A DNA stretch of 64,000 nt, taken from contig NZ_CP121671.1 in the NCBI RefSeq assembly GCF_029714185.1, positions 496,001-560,000 of the forward strand, written 5' to 3'. The notes below the pieces were generated by a model. That model was given only the letters and a program-made list of their open reading frames with translations. It was not told where the DNA came from and searched no databases. Below, in pieces: positions 25,842 through 34,089 of the stretch (position 1 is the first letter of the stretch; each line of letters begins with the position of its first letter). The DNA comes from Halobacillus naozhouensis. Its GTDB lineage: Bacteria; Bacillota; Bacilli; Bacillales; Halobacillaceae. Both the position numbers and the translations under genes were made by a program.

Positions 25842-26756
25842 ATGGAAGAAAAAGTTCAATCATTAGATGAAGCCATTAAAGACCACGTAAAAAATGGTGA
25901 TTCGGTCGTAATGGGAGCTTGTTTAGAGCCGATGATCCCTTTTGCTGCAGCACATGAATTGGTTCGACAGCAAAAAGAAAAGCTTAATGTAATAGCGCCG
26001 ATCTCGGATATTTTATTTGATATGTTAATTGGCGCAGGGGCCGTTCAAAAAGTAACAGCGGCTTGGGCAGGAAATGTGAGTGCAGGATTAGGCCATAATT
26101 ATCGTCGCTCCGTTGAAAAGGGTGTGCCTTTTCCGATTGAAATCGAGGATCACAGTAATTTTTCAATTGGATTAGCATTGTTGGCTGGAGCGATGGGGGT
26201 CCCGTTTTTACCAACTCGTTCTTTATTAGGGACGAATCTGTTAGATAGCAATCCCCATTTGCAGACACAGGAATATGAAGGAGAAAAACTCGTTTTTGTG
26301 CCGGCGATAACACCCGATGTAGCTATTCTCGGAGTACAAAGAGCTGATAAGGAAGGCAACGCTCACTTGTGGGGGAATTTGGGTATCGCACAGGATGCGG
26401 CCATGGCAAGTAAAAAAATTATATTACTTGCAGAAGAAATCGTGGAGAGTCATGAAATTGACAGTGACCCAAACCGTATTTTAGTACCTGGTTTTAAGGT
26501 ATCTTCGGTTGTTTCGTGCCCAGGCTTTGCGCATCCATCCCCAGTCCAGGGGTACTACAGGCGGGACCATGAATTCTTCCATTCGTATCATAAAGAGACC
26601 AAAACCAGAGAAGGTTATCTTTCCTGGCTGGACCAATATGTCCTAGGAATGAACTCCCATAAAGAGTACTTGCAAAAAGTAGGGAGGGAACGATTAGAGA
26701 ATCTTCAAATTAAAGAAGAAAAATTAGCGGCACCCGTCAATTATTCGGCTGAGTAA
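25842..26756 (+). CDS. CoA-transferase, alpha subunit
   Basis: The 304-residue product matches the alpha subunit of class I CoA-transferases of the glutaconate type. KNGDSVVMGACLEPMIPFAAAHELVRQ is the N-terminal glycine-rich region (residues 17-43), and HSNFSIGLALLAGAMGVPFLPTRS lies near the middle. GGAGGTGACGG precedes the ATG. The beta subunit gene follows 15 bases later. The pair may move CoA between an aromatic or dicarboxylic acid and a donor. A related pair acts as a ring-opening hydrolase in steroid degradation, so transferase activity is not certain. Confidence 0.85.
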   Translation: MEEKVQSLDEAIKDHVKNGDSVVMGACLEPMIPFAAAHELVRQQKEKLNVIAPISDILFDMLIGAGAVQKVTAAWAGNVSAGLGHNYRRSVEKGVPFPIEIEDHSNFSIGLALLAGAMGVPFLPTRSLLGTNLLDSNPHLQTQEYEGEKLVFVPAITPDVAILGVQRADKEGNAHLWGNLGIAQDAAMASKKIILLAEEIVESHEIDSDPNRILVPGFKVSSVVSCPGFAHPSPVQGYYRRDHEFFHSYHKETKTREGYLSWLDQYVLGMNSHKEYLQKVGRERLENLQIKEEKLAAPVNYSAE

Positions 26757-26771
26757 AGGAGGAGGGAAAAA

Positions 26772-27527
26772 ATGAATTATACAACAGGGGAATTAATGGT
26801 TGTAGCTGCTGCCAGGGAAATCCAGGATAAAGAAGTGGTATTTGTAGGAATGAGGCTTCCTATGCTTGCTTTCGCCGTAGCCAAACGAACTCATGCACCT
26901 AATGCCGTTGGTTTTTACGAATGTGGTATTGTAAGGGATTTCCCCTCAGAAGAATTACTTTACACGATGGGAGACACACCGAATATAGAAGGAGCTAAAT
27001 GGTGTACTTCTACGAATCACTTGATGTTTTTGATGCAGCGTGGAGACGTAGATTGCGGATTCATTGGCGGAGCAGAAATAGATAAGTATGGAAATGTGAA
27101 TACATCTTATATCGGGGATCATAAAAAGCCAGCCGTGAAACTTCCTGGAAGTGGCGGGGCTGCTGACATTGCAAGTCTATCTAAACGGTTGCTTGTCATT
27201 ATGAACCATGAAAAAAGACGCCTGACGGATCGAGTCGATTACATTACTTCTCCAGGTGCCGGGACAGGAGGAGACTGGCGTCAAGAAAAGGGTCTTCCAA
27301 GGGGCGGGATTGGAGCATTAATCACAACTCTTGGAGTGATGCGTCCCGGCGATAACAATGAATTAGAGTTATCCTCGATTCATCCAGGTGTGTCAAAAGC
27401 AGAAGTTAACGAAAGCACAGGATGGGATTTGAAGGAGGCCAATGACTTAAAAGAGACCCTTCCACCTCAGCCTGAAGAGTTGAATGTCATACGATCCATT
27501 GATCCAGATGGGTTTTGGACAGGGTGA
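26772..27527 (+). CDS. CoA-transferase, beta subunit
   Basis: The product (251 residues) matches the beta subunit of glutaconate CoA-transferase-like enzymes. VGFYECGIVRDF aligns, from memory, with the segment of glutaconate CoA-transferase beta that holds the catalytic Glu, so E57 may be the nucleophile. DCGFIGGAEIDKYGNVN, PGSGGAADIAS and MNHEKRRLTDRVDYITSPG are typical of the family. AAAGGAGGAGGG precedes the start. It is co-transcribed with the alpha subunit. Confidence 0.85.
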   Translation: MNYTTGELMVVAAAREIQDKEVVFVGMRLPMLAFAVAKRTHAPNAVGFYECGIVRDFPSEELLYTMGDTPNIEGAKWCTSTNHLMFLMQRGDVDCGFIGGAEIDKYGNVNTSYIGDHKKPAVKLPGSGGAADIASLSKRLLVIMNHEKRRLTDRVDYITSPGAGTGGDWRQEKGLPRGGIGALITTLGVMRPGDNNELELSSIHPGVSKAEVNESTGWDLKEANDLKETLPPQPEELNVIRSIDPDGFWTG

Positions 27528-27545
27528 TAGAAAGGAGGAAGAGTA

Positions 27546-27989
27546 ATGCGCAGTAACGAAATCGATTTTTTAATTAATTGGGGCGATACGGATATGGCAG
27601 GTATCGTTTATTATCCAAACTATTTTAAGTGGTTTGATATAGCGGGGCACCAATTTTTTCGCAGCTGTGGGTTGTCACCCAAAAAACTTGAAGAAGAACA
27701 GGGGATCATCTTACCGATGATGGACACCCGCTGTACCTTTAAGAAGCCGCTTTATTATGATGATTTAATGACCGTCGTCACTAAAGCGGTAGAAGTAAAT
27801 AATAAAACGATCAAACTAACCCATGAGGTATATCGAGATGGGGACCTAACAGGTCATGGGTACGAGTTGAGAGGATGGGTGAAAAAATACGGTCATGGTA
27901 TTAAAGCAGTTTCCATCCCAGAAGAGGCCAGACTCTTGCTTGAGGCAGACAAACATACCAGCTTCAAAAAGCCACAGTTTAATGCATAA
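27546..27989 (+). CDS. Hot-dog fold acyl-CoA thioesterase
   Basis: The 147-residue protein has the hot-dog fold signature of 4-hydroxybenzoyl-CoA/YbgC-type thioesterases: NWGDTDMAGIVYYPNYFKWFD (residues 9-29), with the catalytic Asp in TDMAGIV. In phenylacetate pathways a thioesterase (PaaI) frees CoA from dead-end intermediates, and this gene may have that rescue role, though PaaI itself belongs to another hot-dog branch. AAAGGAGG lies before the ATG. It follows the CoA-transferase genes by 18 bases. Confidence 0.85.
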   Translation: MRSNEIDFLINWGDTDMAGIVYYPNYFKWFDIAGHQFFRSCGLSPKKLEEEQGIILPMMDTRCTFKKPLYYDDLMTVVTKAVEVNNKTIKLTHEVYRDGDLTGHGYELRGWVKKYGHGIKAVSIPEEARLLLEADKHTSFKKPQFNA

Positions 27990-28060
27990 TACGGTCTAAT
28001 CCTCTATAATAAAAATAACGTGTCAATATACTATACATCGAAGTAATGGACGGTGAAAAA

Positions 28061-28939
28061 ATGAAACCGAGGTCACTTATGTTTACACTTTTTGGAGAAT
28101 ATGTACAAAATTACGGCGGTGAGATATGGGTAGGAAGCCTTATCCAGATGATGGAACGCTTTGGAGTATCTGAATCGTCAGTTAGAGGAGCCATTTTACG
28201 TATGGTTCAAAAAGACCTGATGAAAGTTCGTAAAATTGGTAATCGGAGCTATTATTCGTTTACACCACAAGGAATTAACCAAATTAACGAAGGTGTGAAA
28301 CGTGTATACAGTGAAAGAAATGCAAAGTGGGACGGACAATGGCGAATCTTGACATATTCTTTCCCTGAAGCAAAACGTGATATGCGTAATGAAATTCGGA
28401 AGGAATTGAACTGGACAGGCTTTGGAGCTATTTCCAACAGCACTTGGGTCAGCCCTAACCCTATTGAAAAACAGGTGATGGAACTAATGGAACGCCATCA
28501 GCTTGGAGACTATATGATGTTGTTCACTTCTTCTAAAGTAATGTCACATGATAATCAGGAAATTGTTAATAAAGGCTGGGATTTACAGCATATTTCAGAT
28601 GAGTATGACCGTTTTATCCAAGAACATTTGAAAATATATGATTACTTACGTGAGAAGGCGCTCCAAAATACTTTAACCGATGAGGAAAGCTTTATTGAAC
28701 GAACGAAAATTGTTCATGAATATCGGAAGTTCTTATTTAATGATCCCATTTTTCCTGTGGATCTGTTGCCTGAGAACTTTAGGGGAACTGAAGCGAGAGA
28801 GCTGTTTTGGAAAATCCATCAGATGATCTCCATTCCGGCTGTTCGCTGTTTTGAGTCTTTATATGAATCTGCCCCGGACCGGGAAGTGGAGCCGCATCGT
28901 GAGAGAGCCGTCAATCCGTTTAATAAAGTTTATATGTAG
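28061..28939 (+). CDS. paaX: PaaX-family transcription regulator
   Basis: This repressor family controls phenylacetate degradation and responds to phenylacetyl-CoA. The start is set at 28061 (MKPRSLMFTLFGEYVQNYGG), the usual PaaX N-terminus, giving 292 residues; an ATG at 28046 is also in frame. The winged helix covers residues 1-75 (GVSESSVRGAILRMVQKDLM), followed by the central WDGQWRILTYSFPE region and the C-terminal PaaX domain (PAVRCFESLYESAP). Its place in the cluster supports the call. A possible promoter/operator, ACGTGTCAATATACTATAC, lies at 28018-28036. Confidence 0.92.
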   Translation: MKPRSLMFTLFGEYVQNYGGEIWVGSLIQMMERFGVSESSVRGAILRMVQKDLMKVRKIGNRSYYSFTPQGINQINEGVKRVYSERNAKWDGQWRILTYSFPEAKRDMRNEIRKELNWTGFGAISNSTWVSPNPIEKQVMELMERHQLGDYMMLFTSSKVMSHDNQEIVNKGWDLQHISDEYDRFIQEHLKIYDYLREKALQNTLTDEESFIERTKIVHEYRKFLFNDPIFPVDLLPENFRGTEARELFWKIHQMISIPAVRCFESLYESAPDREVEPHRERAVNPFNKVYM

Positions 28940-28968
28940 TAAGCGCCAGGAAATTGGAGGCTTTATAT

Positions 28969-29745
28969 ATGGAAAAGGTACTTTTTGAAAAGCAAGGATA
29001 CTTAGGGATCATAACCATTAATCGGCCAGAGCAGTTAAATTGTTTCGATTATGAAACTTTAGTGCAGCTCAGGGAGACTGTAGAACAGATTCAAATGGAC
29101 AATGAGGTACGGGCTGTACTTATAACCGGATCGGGAGAAAAGTCGTTCAGTGCCGGTGCTGATTTGAAAGAAAGAAGAAATCTTTCTGAGCAGGAAGTCC
29201 GGCGTAATGTACGAATGATACGGGGAGTATTTAATGAGATTGAAAACTTAGCCCCGCCGACTATTGCAGCCGTGAATGGCTACGCTTTAGGCGGCGGACT
29301 TGAATTAGCACTTGTTTGTGATTTTAGGTATGCTTCGGAAAGCGCTGTCATGGGGTTGACCGAAGTCAGCTGGGCCATAATCCCCGGAGCAGGAGGAACA
29401 CAAAGGTTAGCCCGGCTGATAGGTGCATCGAAGGCGAAGGAACTTATTTTAACCGCTCGTCGCGTTAATGCCGATAAAGCACTGGAGTTGGGGTTGGTGA
29501 ATAAAGTTTGCCCGGCTGAAGAGCTAATGTCTGAAGCCGGACAATTGGCTGGGGAAATCATGAGAAATGGTCCGTTAGCTGTTACACAAGCCAAATATGC
29601 CATTAATCATGGAAACAATTCAGATCTGAATACTGGATTAGCGATTGAAGCTAAAGCCTATGAAATGATTATTCCGACTGAAGACCGTGTGGAAGCATTA
29701 GAGGCTTTTAGGGAAAAAAGAGAAGCCAACTTTAAAGCTCGTTAA
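28969..29745 (+). CDS. Enoyl-CoA hydratase (PaaF-like)
   Basis: The start at 28969 follows TTGGAGG; the product has 258 residues. Crotonase landmarks: FSAGADLKERR, VNGYALGGGLELALVCDFRY and GLTEVSWAIIPGAGGTQRLARL. Both Glu positions of a hydratase are present, which favours hydration of an unsaturated acyl-CoA (PaaF role) over PaaG-type isomerisation, where an Asp is expected. It is clearly different from the two duplicated crotonases of the cluster. It sits between paaX and an MBL-fold gene. Confidence 0.88.
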   Translation: MEKVLFEKQGYLGIITINRPEQLNCFDYETLVQLRETVEQIQMDNEVRAVLITGSGEKSFSAGADLKERRNLSEQEVRRNVRMIRGVFNEIENLAPPTIAAVNGYALGGGLELALVCDFRYASESAVMGLTEVSWAIIPGAGGTQRLARLIGASKAKELILTARRVNADKALELGLVNKVCPAEELMSEAGQLAGEIMRNGPLAVTQAKYAINHGNNSDLNTGLAIEAKAYEMIIPTEDRVEALEAFREKREANFKAR

Positions 29746-29758
29746 AAGGAGGAGCTGA

Positions 29759-30739
29759 ATGAATCTCAATAAAATCGAAGGAAATGGGTATCGAATAGGT
29801 ATTCCAGTCCCGTTTCCGATGAAGTATGTCTACTGTTATCTGCTTCCAAGTGATGATTCCTATGTTTTGATTGATACGGGCTACAATTATGGAAAAGCAC
29901 GGGAAGCATGGGAGGAAGTGTTTGATCAACTTACTGTTGACCCGCTTTCAATACGGGCTATTTATGTTACTCATTTTCACCCTGACCACTCGGGCCTTGC
30001 GCATTGGATGCAGCAAAAGACGGGTGCAGCAATATATATGCACGCAAGTGACCGGGAGATGATGGATCGAGTGTGGGGCAAGGGAACTGTGCAAACTGCC
30101 CGCATAGAAGAAATGATGAAAAAACACGGTGTTCCTGCTGCACTTAGCAGCGAGATTGCTGATCATATGGATAAAATGTCGCAGCAGATGAGACCCTTGC
30201 CTGACATTCAAGAGCTCGATCATGATCCGGTCTTTATGGACTCGTCATGGCAAGTTCTTCATACTCCTGGCCATAGTGACGGTATGTTCTGCCTTTATAA
30301 CGAACAGGAACAAAAGGTGTTCTCATCTGATCTGATCTTGTATCCAATCACACCAAACATTAGCGTGTGGCCGGGCGCGAGTCAACGACCGCTTCACGAT
30401 TATCATTTGTCTTTGCAGAAAATAAAGAGATTGCCAGTGAAAACAGCCTATACCGCTCACGGAGAGCCCATCCACAATGTGAAGGAGCGAATCGATGAGC
30501 TTATTGAACATCATGATCAACGACTTAAACAGATGGAAGAACTGGCGGGTGGGCTGACGGCTTATCAGATTGCTTCAACTGTTTTTGCGCATCGGGATTT
30601 AACACCGCACCAATGGCGGTTTGCAATGGCTGAGACGATTGCTCATCTGCATTATTTAGAAGAAGAGAAGCGGACAAGAACTTGGAAAGATCATGAAGGA
30701 ACAATCTATAACGAACATATCCATAAAACGGTTACTTAA
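29759..30739 (+). CDS. Metallo-beta-lactamase-fold hydrolase 2
   Basis: The product (326 residues) has THFHPDHSGL (HxHxDH), HTPGHSDGMF, the Asp of VFSSDLIL and YTAHGEPI, so the two-metal site is complete. A C-terminal part of about 80 residues resembles a winged helix. It has the same length and layout as the MBL protein at 22210, so the two are probably paralogues. Its place inside the aromatic-CoA cluster suggests thioester or lactone hydrolysis, possibly rescuing CoA or opening a lactone by-product; this is inference. Confidence 0.85.
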   Translation: MNLNKIEGNGYRIGIPVPFPMKYVYCYLLPSDDSYVLIDTGYNYGKAREAWEEVFDQLTVDPLSIRAIYVTHFHPDHSGLAHWMQQKTGAAIYMHASDREMMDRVWGKGTVQTARIEEMMKKHGVPAALSSEIADHMDKMSQQMRPLPDIQELDHDPVFMDSSWQVLHTPGHSDGMFCLYNEQEQKVFSSDLILYPITPNISVWPGASQRPLHDYHLSLQKIKRLPVKTAYTAHGEPIHNVKERIDELIEHHDQRLKQMEELAGGLTAYQIASTVFAHRDLTPHQWRFAMAETIAHLHYLEEEKRTRTWKDHEGTIYNEHIHKTVT

Positions 30740-30770
30740 TCACGAGGGAACTTTCCTTCGTGATTTTTTT
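30738..30770 (+). terminator. Terminator between MBL gene and paaA
   Basis: AATCACGA and TCGTGATT arms with inner GGAA/TTCC pairing are followed by a run of T. It separates the paaX transcript from the paaABCD transcript. Confidence 0.85.
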
Positions 30771-30806
30771 TGCGCATCGGCGGAGTAAGTATAATATTAA
30801 CTTTCG

Positions 30807-30893
30807 TCAAAAAAACATAATAAAGTGATTGACAAAAAAACGCCGATGTTCTATATTATTATTTAACAACGATAATTCAAAAAACATAATTAA
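30807..30893 (+). promoter_or_regulatory. paaA promoter flanked by direct repeats
   Basis: TTGACA (30829-30834) and TATATT (30852-30857) are 17 bases apart. TCAAAAAAACATAATAA (30807-30823) lies upstream and TCAAAAAACATAATTAA (30877-30893) downstream; the repeats differ only by single-base shifts. They are candidate operators, perhaps for PaaX, but no binding evidence exists here. Confidence 0.65.
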
Positions 30894-30906
30894 AAGAGGT
30901 GGAGAA

Positions 30907-31845
30907 ATGAGCCAGGCGGAAGTTTTAATGGAAAAAGTTCAAAAGGGGTTTATGGTCGAACGATTGGAAGACATGGATGAGGACTATAAAAAAGCATTGA
31001 TGCAAACCCTCACCATAGTTGGGGATACAGAATTGCTCAGCGTGCCGCCGCTGCTGACGGTGTACAACGATGCACCAGATCTAAATTATAAAATTACTGC
31101 CCTCGCCGTTATGCAGGATGAATTAGGGCATGCACATATTGCATACCGGCTGTTGGAAGCTCTGGGAGAAGATGTAGATGAACTGCTTTATGAACGTTCT
31201 CCAAATCGATGGAAAAACCCTTATGCATTTGACTTTCCATTAAATAATTGGATTGAACTTGGAGTTTTTAACGGTTTGTTTGACAGGGCTGGATATACCC
31301 TTTTGGGGGATGCTTTCGAACATACTTCATATGGACCATGGAAACGAGCCCTGGTCAAGGTAGATAAAGAAGAATTGTTCCACTTACGTAATGGCGAAAT
31401 CATTATGAAAAAAGGAATGAAGAATCCGGAAACAGCCAAACAAGTCCAAGAAGCTGCCGACTGGATGTTTATGATGGGGCTCGAGTTTTTCGGTGTATCA
31501 GATTCACATAAGAGCCGCTCGGCACAAATTGATTACCGAATAAAAGGAAGTAAGAATGATGAGTTACGTCAAAAATGGATGTCTACCGCAGTTCCATTCT
31601 GTGAATCTATTGGAGTAGATGTACCGGCACATTATGACGAAGAGCAAGAAAAATATGTAGTAGATGTTCCGTTCCCATGCAAGTTTGATCTCGAGAATCG
31701 CAAATGGTTACATGATGAACCTGACACATGGTCGGGAATGATCGAAAGATTTAAGAAACGTGGTCCTCAAAACGAAGAGTTTGTGCAGCGAATTCAAAAA
31801 GGTGTGAAGGAATTAGAAAAAATGCGCCAGGAGGAGGCTTCGTAA
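30907..31845 (+). CDS. paaA: Phenylacetyl-CoA 1,2-epoxidase, catalytic subunit A
   Basis: The start at 30907 follows AGAGGTGGAG; the product has 312 residues. It is the catalytic subunit of the multicomponent di-iron oxygenase that epoxidises the ring of phenylacetyl-CoA. Di-iron ligand motifs are visible as MQDELGHAHIAYRLL (ExxH) and DKEELFHLRNGE (ExxH), with further acidic residues in MDEDYKKAL. FERSPNRWKNP-like wording (YERSPNRWKNPYAFDFPLNNW) spans residues 97-117. It is first in an operon with D, B, C and a zinc-ribbon gene. No reductase subunit gene is present. Confidence 0.94.
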   Translation: MSQAEVLMEKVQKGFMVERLEDMDEDYKKALMQTLTIVGDTELLSVPPLLTVYNDAPDLNYKITALAVMQDELGHAHIAYRLLEALGEDVDELLYERSPNRWKNPYAFDFPLNNWIELGVFNGLFDRAGYTLLGDAFEHTSYGPWKRALVKVDKEELFHLRNGEIIMKKGMKNPETAKQVQEAADWMFMMGLEFFGVSDSHKSRSAQIDYRIKGSKNDELRQKWMSTAVPFCESIGVDVPAHYDEEQEKYVVDVPFPCKFDLENRKWLHDEPDTWSGMIERFKKRGPQNEEFVQRIQKGVKELEKMRQEEAS

Positions 31846-31847
31846 CA

Positions 31848-32174
31848 ATGAGTGTTATTCATCAGTCAGCCGAACAATATTGGGAAGCTTTAAAGGAAGT
31901 TATGGATCCTGAGTTTCCTATAAGCGTAGTAGATATGGGGTTAATTCGAAATATTGCACAGCTAGAGGAAGGTGTCATCAAAGTGACGATGACGTATACA
32001 TCCACGGGCTGTGCTTGTATGGTCTGGATTGAAAGCGATATCAAAGAGCGTTTACTTTCGGAGGAAGAAGTAAAAGAGGTGGAGATTGAAGTTCAATGGG
32101 ATCCTGCCTGGACAGTCCATGACATGACTGAGGAAGGCAGAAGTAAAATGCAGAATTGGGGAGTGAGGTCATGA
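31848..32174 (+). CDS. paaD: PaaD-like protein, N-terminal (MIP18/DUF59) part only
   Basis: The 108-residue protein is a DUF59/MIP18 domain: EALKEVMDPEFPISVVDMGLIRNI (residues 12-35) and TYTSTGCACMVWIESDI with the conserved Cys. PaaD is needed for epoxidase function and is thought to help iron-sulfur or metal assembly. Classic PaaD is about 165 residues and ends in a zinc-ribbon of four Cys, which is missing here; a separate gene at 33036 encodes just such a ribbon. The start lies 2 bases after paaA, and the stop overlaps paaB as ATGA. Confidence 0.88.
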   Translation: MSVIHQSAEQYWEALKEVMDPEFPISVVDMGLIRNIAQLEEGVIKVTMTYTSTGCACMVWIESDIKERLLSEEEVKEVEIEVQWDPAWTVHDMTEEGRSKMQNWGVRS

Positions 32175-32404
32175 CATCCCCAATTGAAAAAAATGAAGAC
32201 TATATCCTCCTTACACGCATCAAGCGCGGGGATGATTTAATGCAGATTGGTTCATTCCGAGCTGCCAGCGATGAACTGGCCAAAATTTATGCAGCTAAGA
32301 TATATGACGAAGAAGATTGGGTAGAGATGCATGTGGTTAAGGCATCCAATCTGGTCCCGGTTCGGCTGCCGAAAGGGCTATTTGAAAAGGAAGGGGTGAA
32401 GTAA
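32171..32404 (+). CDS. paaB: Phenylacetyl-CoA epoxidase, subunit B
   Basis: The start at 32171 overlaps the paaD stop (ATGA) and follows GTGAGGTC; the product has 77 residues. YILLTRIKRGDDLMQIGSFRAASDELAKIYAAKIYDEEDWVEMHVV keeps the PaaB layout: a basic RGD-type turn, then GS-x-x-AA, then an Asp/Glu-Trp segment. PaaB bridges the A-C heterodimers in the oxygenase assembly. The gene order A-D-B-C differs from E. coli A-B-C-D-E. Confidence 0.88.
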   Translation: MTSPIEKNEDYILLTRIKRGDDLMQIGSFRAASDELAKIYAAKIYDEEDWVEMHVVKASNLVPVRLPKGLFEKEGVK

Positions 32405-33043
32405 ATGACAGAAGAACAAATTAATGAACTAGTAAGTTTGGCTGAAACTATTGCTGATAACAAGTTCATTATGGGAGAACAGCTGGTAGAAATTGGCGTC
32501 AGTGGGCCTAATCTCGAAGCCTCGCTTGCATCTATATCCATGGCTCAGGGCGAACTTGGTCATGCGCGTCTATTATATCGATGGTCGTATGAAGTTCAGG
32601 GTCTACGGGCTGGAAAATTAGATGTAAAGGAACAAACGGGAAAAGCCTTCGATCAAATCGTAAATGCTTCGAACTGGGTAGAGCTTATCGCTGGCTTATA
32701 CGTAAATAATGTGGCTATTGATTTAATCATGCAGGAACTAATAAAGAATAAAGGAAAAGATTTAAATGCTCAATTCAGTAAGATGGCGAATGAACTTAAC
32801 GAACATATTACCTATTCAAAGAATTGGTGCAAACAACTGATCAATGATAAAGGTTCTATACCGAGGAGAGTACAAGTTGATTTGGAGAAAGCCTACGAAT
32901 CGGCAAGTACATGGATAAAAGAAATTGAAGAAAACACTCATTTGAAAGAAGCGGGTGCTGTTGACGAATCTAGTAATCTAGGAAAATCATTTGAACCGAC
33001 CATTAACGAGGTACTTGGTGAAAGGTCCGTTACTCATGCCTGA
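32405..33043 (+). CDS. paaC: Phenylacetyl-CoA epoxidase, structural subunit C
   Basis: The 212-residue product is the non-catalytic ferritin-like partner of PaaA. ADNKFIMGEQLVEIGVSGPNLEA (residues 17-39) and SMAQGELGHARLLYRWSYE (residues 45-63) are PaaC-like. It is shorter than the roughly 250 residues of proteobacterial PaaC. It starts directly after the paaB stop, behind AAGGAAGGGG, and its end overlaps the zinc-ribbon gene. Confidence 0.9.
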   Translation: MTEEQINELVSLAETIADNKFIMGEQLVEIGVSGPNLEASLASISMAQGELGHARLLYRWSYEVQGLRAGKLDVKEQTGKAFDQIVNASNWVELIAGLYVNNVAIDLIMQELIKNKGKDLNAQFSKMANELNEHITYSKNWCKQLINDKGSIPRRVQVDLEKAYESASTWIKEIEENTHLKEAGAVDESSNLGKSFEPTINEVLGERSVTHA

Positions 33044-33197
33044 GAGTGATAAAGACATTCAATGTCCATTTTGTTCTTCTGGAGATGTAGAACTTATTGC
33101 TCCTTTTGGGACAGCACAGCTTGTCAGACAATACTACTGTAACCATTGTAAAAGCGTTTTTGAATATATCAAATGGCAAAGCGCTTCCCATGGGTAG
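33036..33197 (+). CDS. Zinc-ribbon protein resembling the PaaD C-terminus
   Basis: The 53-residue product (ATG at 33036, overlapping the paaC stop by 8 bases) has Cys 10, 13, 35 and 38 as CPFC and CNHC pairs. The wording CPFCSSGDVELIAPFGTAQL and CNHCKSVFEYIKW corresponds to the C-terminal ribbon of full-length PaaD proteins (CPxC..., FGST..., CxxCxxPFxYFK). So PaaD appears divided into two genes separated by paaB and paaC. A GTG at 33018 behind GAGG is an alternative start that adds six residues. Confidence 0.8.
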   Translation: MPESDKDIQCPFCSSGDVELIAPFGTAQLVRQYYCNHCKSVFEYIKWQSASHG

Positions 33198-33219
33198 TGA
33201 AGGGTGGTGATGAATAGTC

Positions 33220-34089
33220 ATGGAAGGTGTCAATAAAGTAGCTGTCATTGGATCAGGAACTATGGGAGCAGGGATTGCCCAGGTTGCCATTCAGAATGGT
33301 TATTCTTCTATTCTCTATGATATTGATCAACAACAATTAGCAAAGGCTAAAGCACAAGTATTTAAACGTTTGGAGCGGTTGGTTGAAAAAGGCAGGATTC
33401 TGGACGAAGAGTCTATTCAGGCTAAGGAGAAGTTGATGGTAACTACTGATTTAAAAAGCCTTGAAAAGGTAGATTTAGTTATAGAAGCTGCTCCTGAAAA
33501 ATTGGACATCAAAAAATCAATTTTTCACCAGTTAAACGATATCTGTTCACCTGAAACCCTTTTTGCCACCAATACTTCATCCTTATCGATTACAGAAATA
33601 GCGGGATACATCCAAGACCCATCGAGGCTGGCTGGATTTCATTTTTTTAACCCGGCACCACTCATGCCGCTAGTTGAAATCGTCCAGGGAATATCCACCA
33701 ATCAAGATACAATCAACAGATTAAAGGATTTTGCAGAAAAGATTCATAAATATCCAGTGGTTTGTCAAGACACTCCGGGATTTATCGTCAATCGAGTCGC
33801 CAGGCCGTTTTATAATGAAGCATTAAGGATCATGAATGATCAAGTAGCAAGTGTCGAGCAAATAGACCGAATTATGAAAAAGGCCGGCGGTTTTAAAATG
33901 GGACCGTTTGAACTGCAGGATTTAATTGGTATTGATATTAATTTAGCCACTACCAGAACCGTATACAGTAGTTTCTATGGAGAAAATCGCTTTCGACCGC
34001 ACTATTATCAGGAGCGGATGGTCCAGGCCGGCCGGCTTGGTCGTAAAACAGAGGGAGGGTTTTATGATTATGCCTCAGCTGAACATTAG
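33220..34089 (+). CDS. paaH: 3-hydroxyacyl-CoA dehydrogenase (PaaH-like)
   Basis: This NAD-dependent enzyme oxidises a 3-hydroxyacyl-CoA, here probably 3-hydroxyadipyl-CoA to 3-oxoadipyl-CoA. The Rossmann motif VAVIGSGTMGAGIAQ (residues 7-21) is intact, as is the catalytic His/Glu pair: His 141 in GFHFFNP and Glu 153 in LVEIVQG. The C-terminal helical dimerisation domain follows. Length 289 residues is normal. The end overlaps by 26 bases the next gene, a degenerate paralogue. Confidence 0.93.
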   Translation: MEGVNKVAVIGSGTMGAGIAQVAIQNGYSSILYDIDQQQLAKAKAQVFKRLERLVEKGRILDEESIQAKEKLMVTTDLKSLEKVDLVIEAAPEKLDIKKSIFHQLNDICSPETLFATNTSSLSITEIAGYIQDPSRLAGFHFFNPAPLMPLVEIVQGISTNQDTINRLKDFAEKIHKYPVVCQDTPGFIVNRVARPFYNEALRIMNDQVASVEQIDRIMKKAGGFKMGPFELQDLIGIDINLATTRTVYSSFYGENRFRPHYYQERMVQAGRLGRKTEGGFYDYASAEH

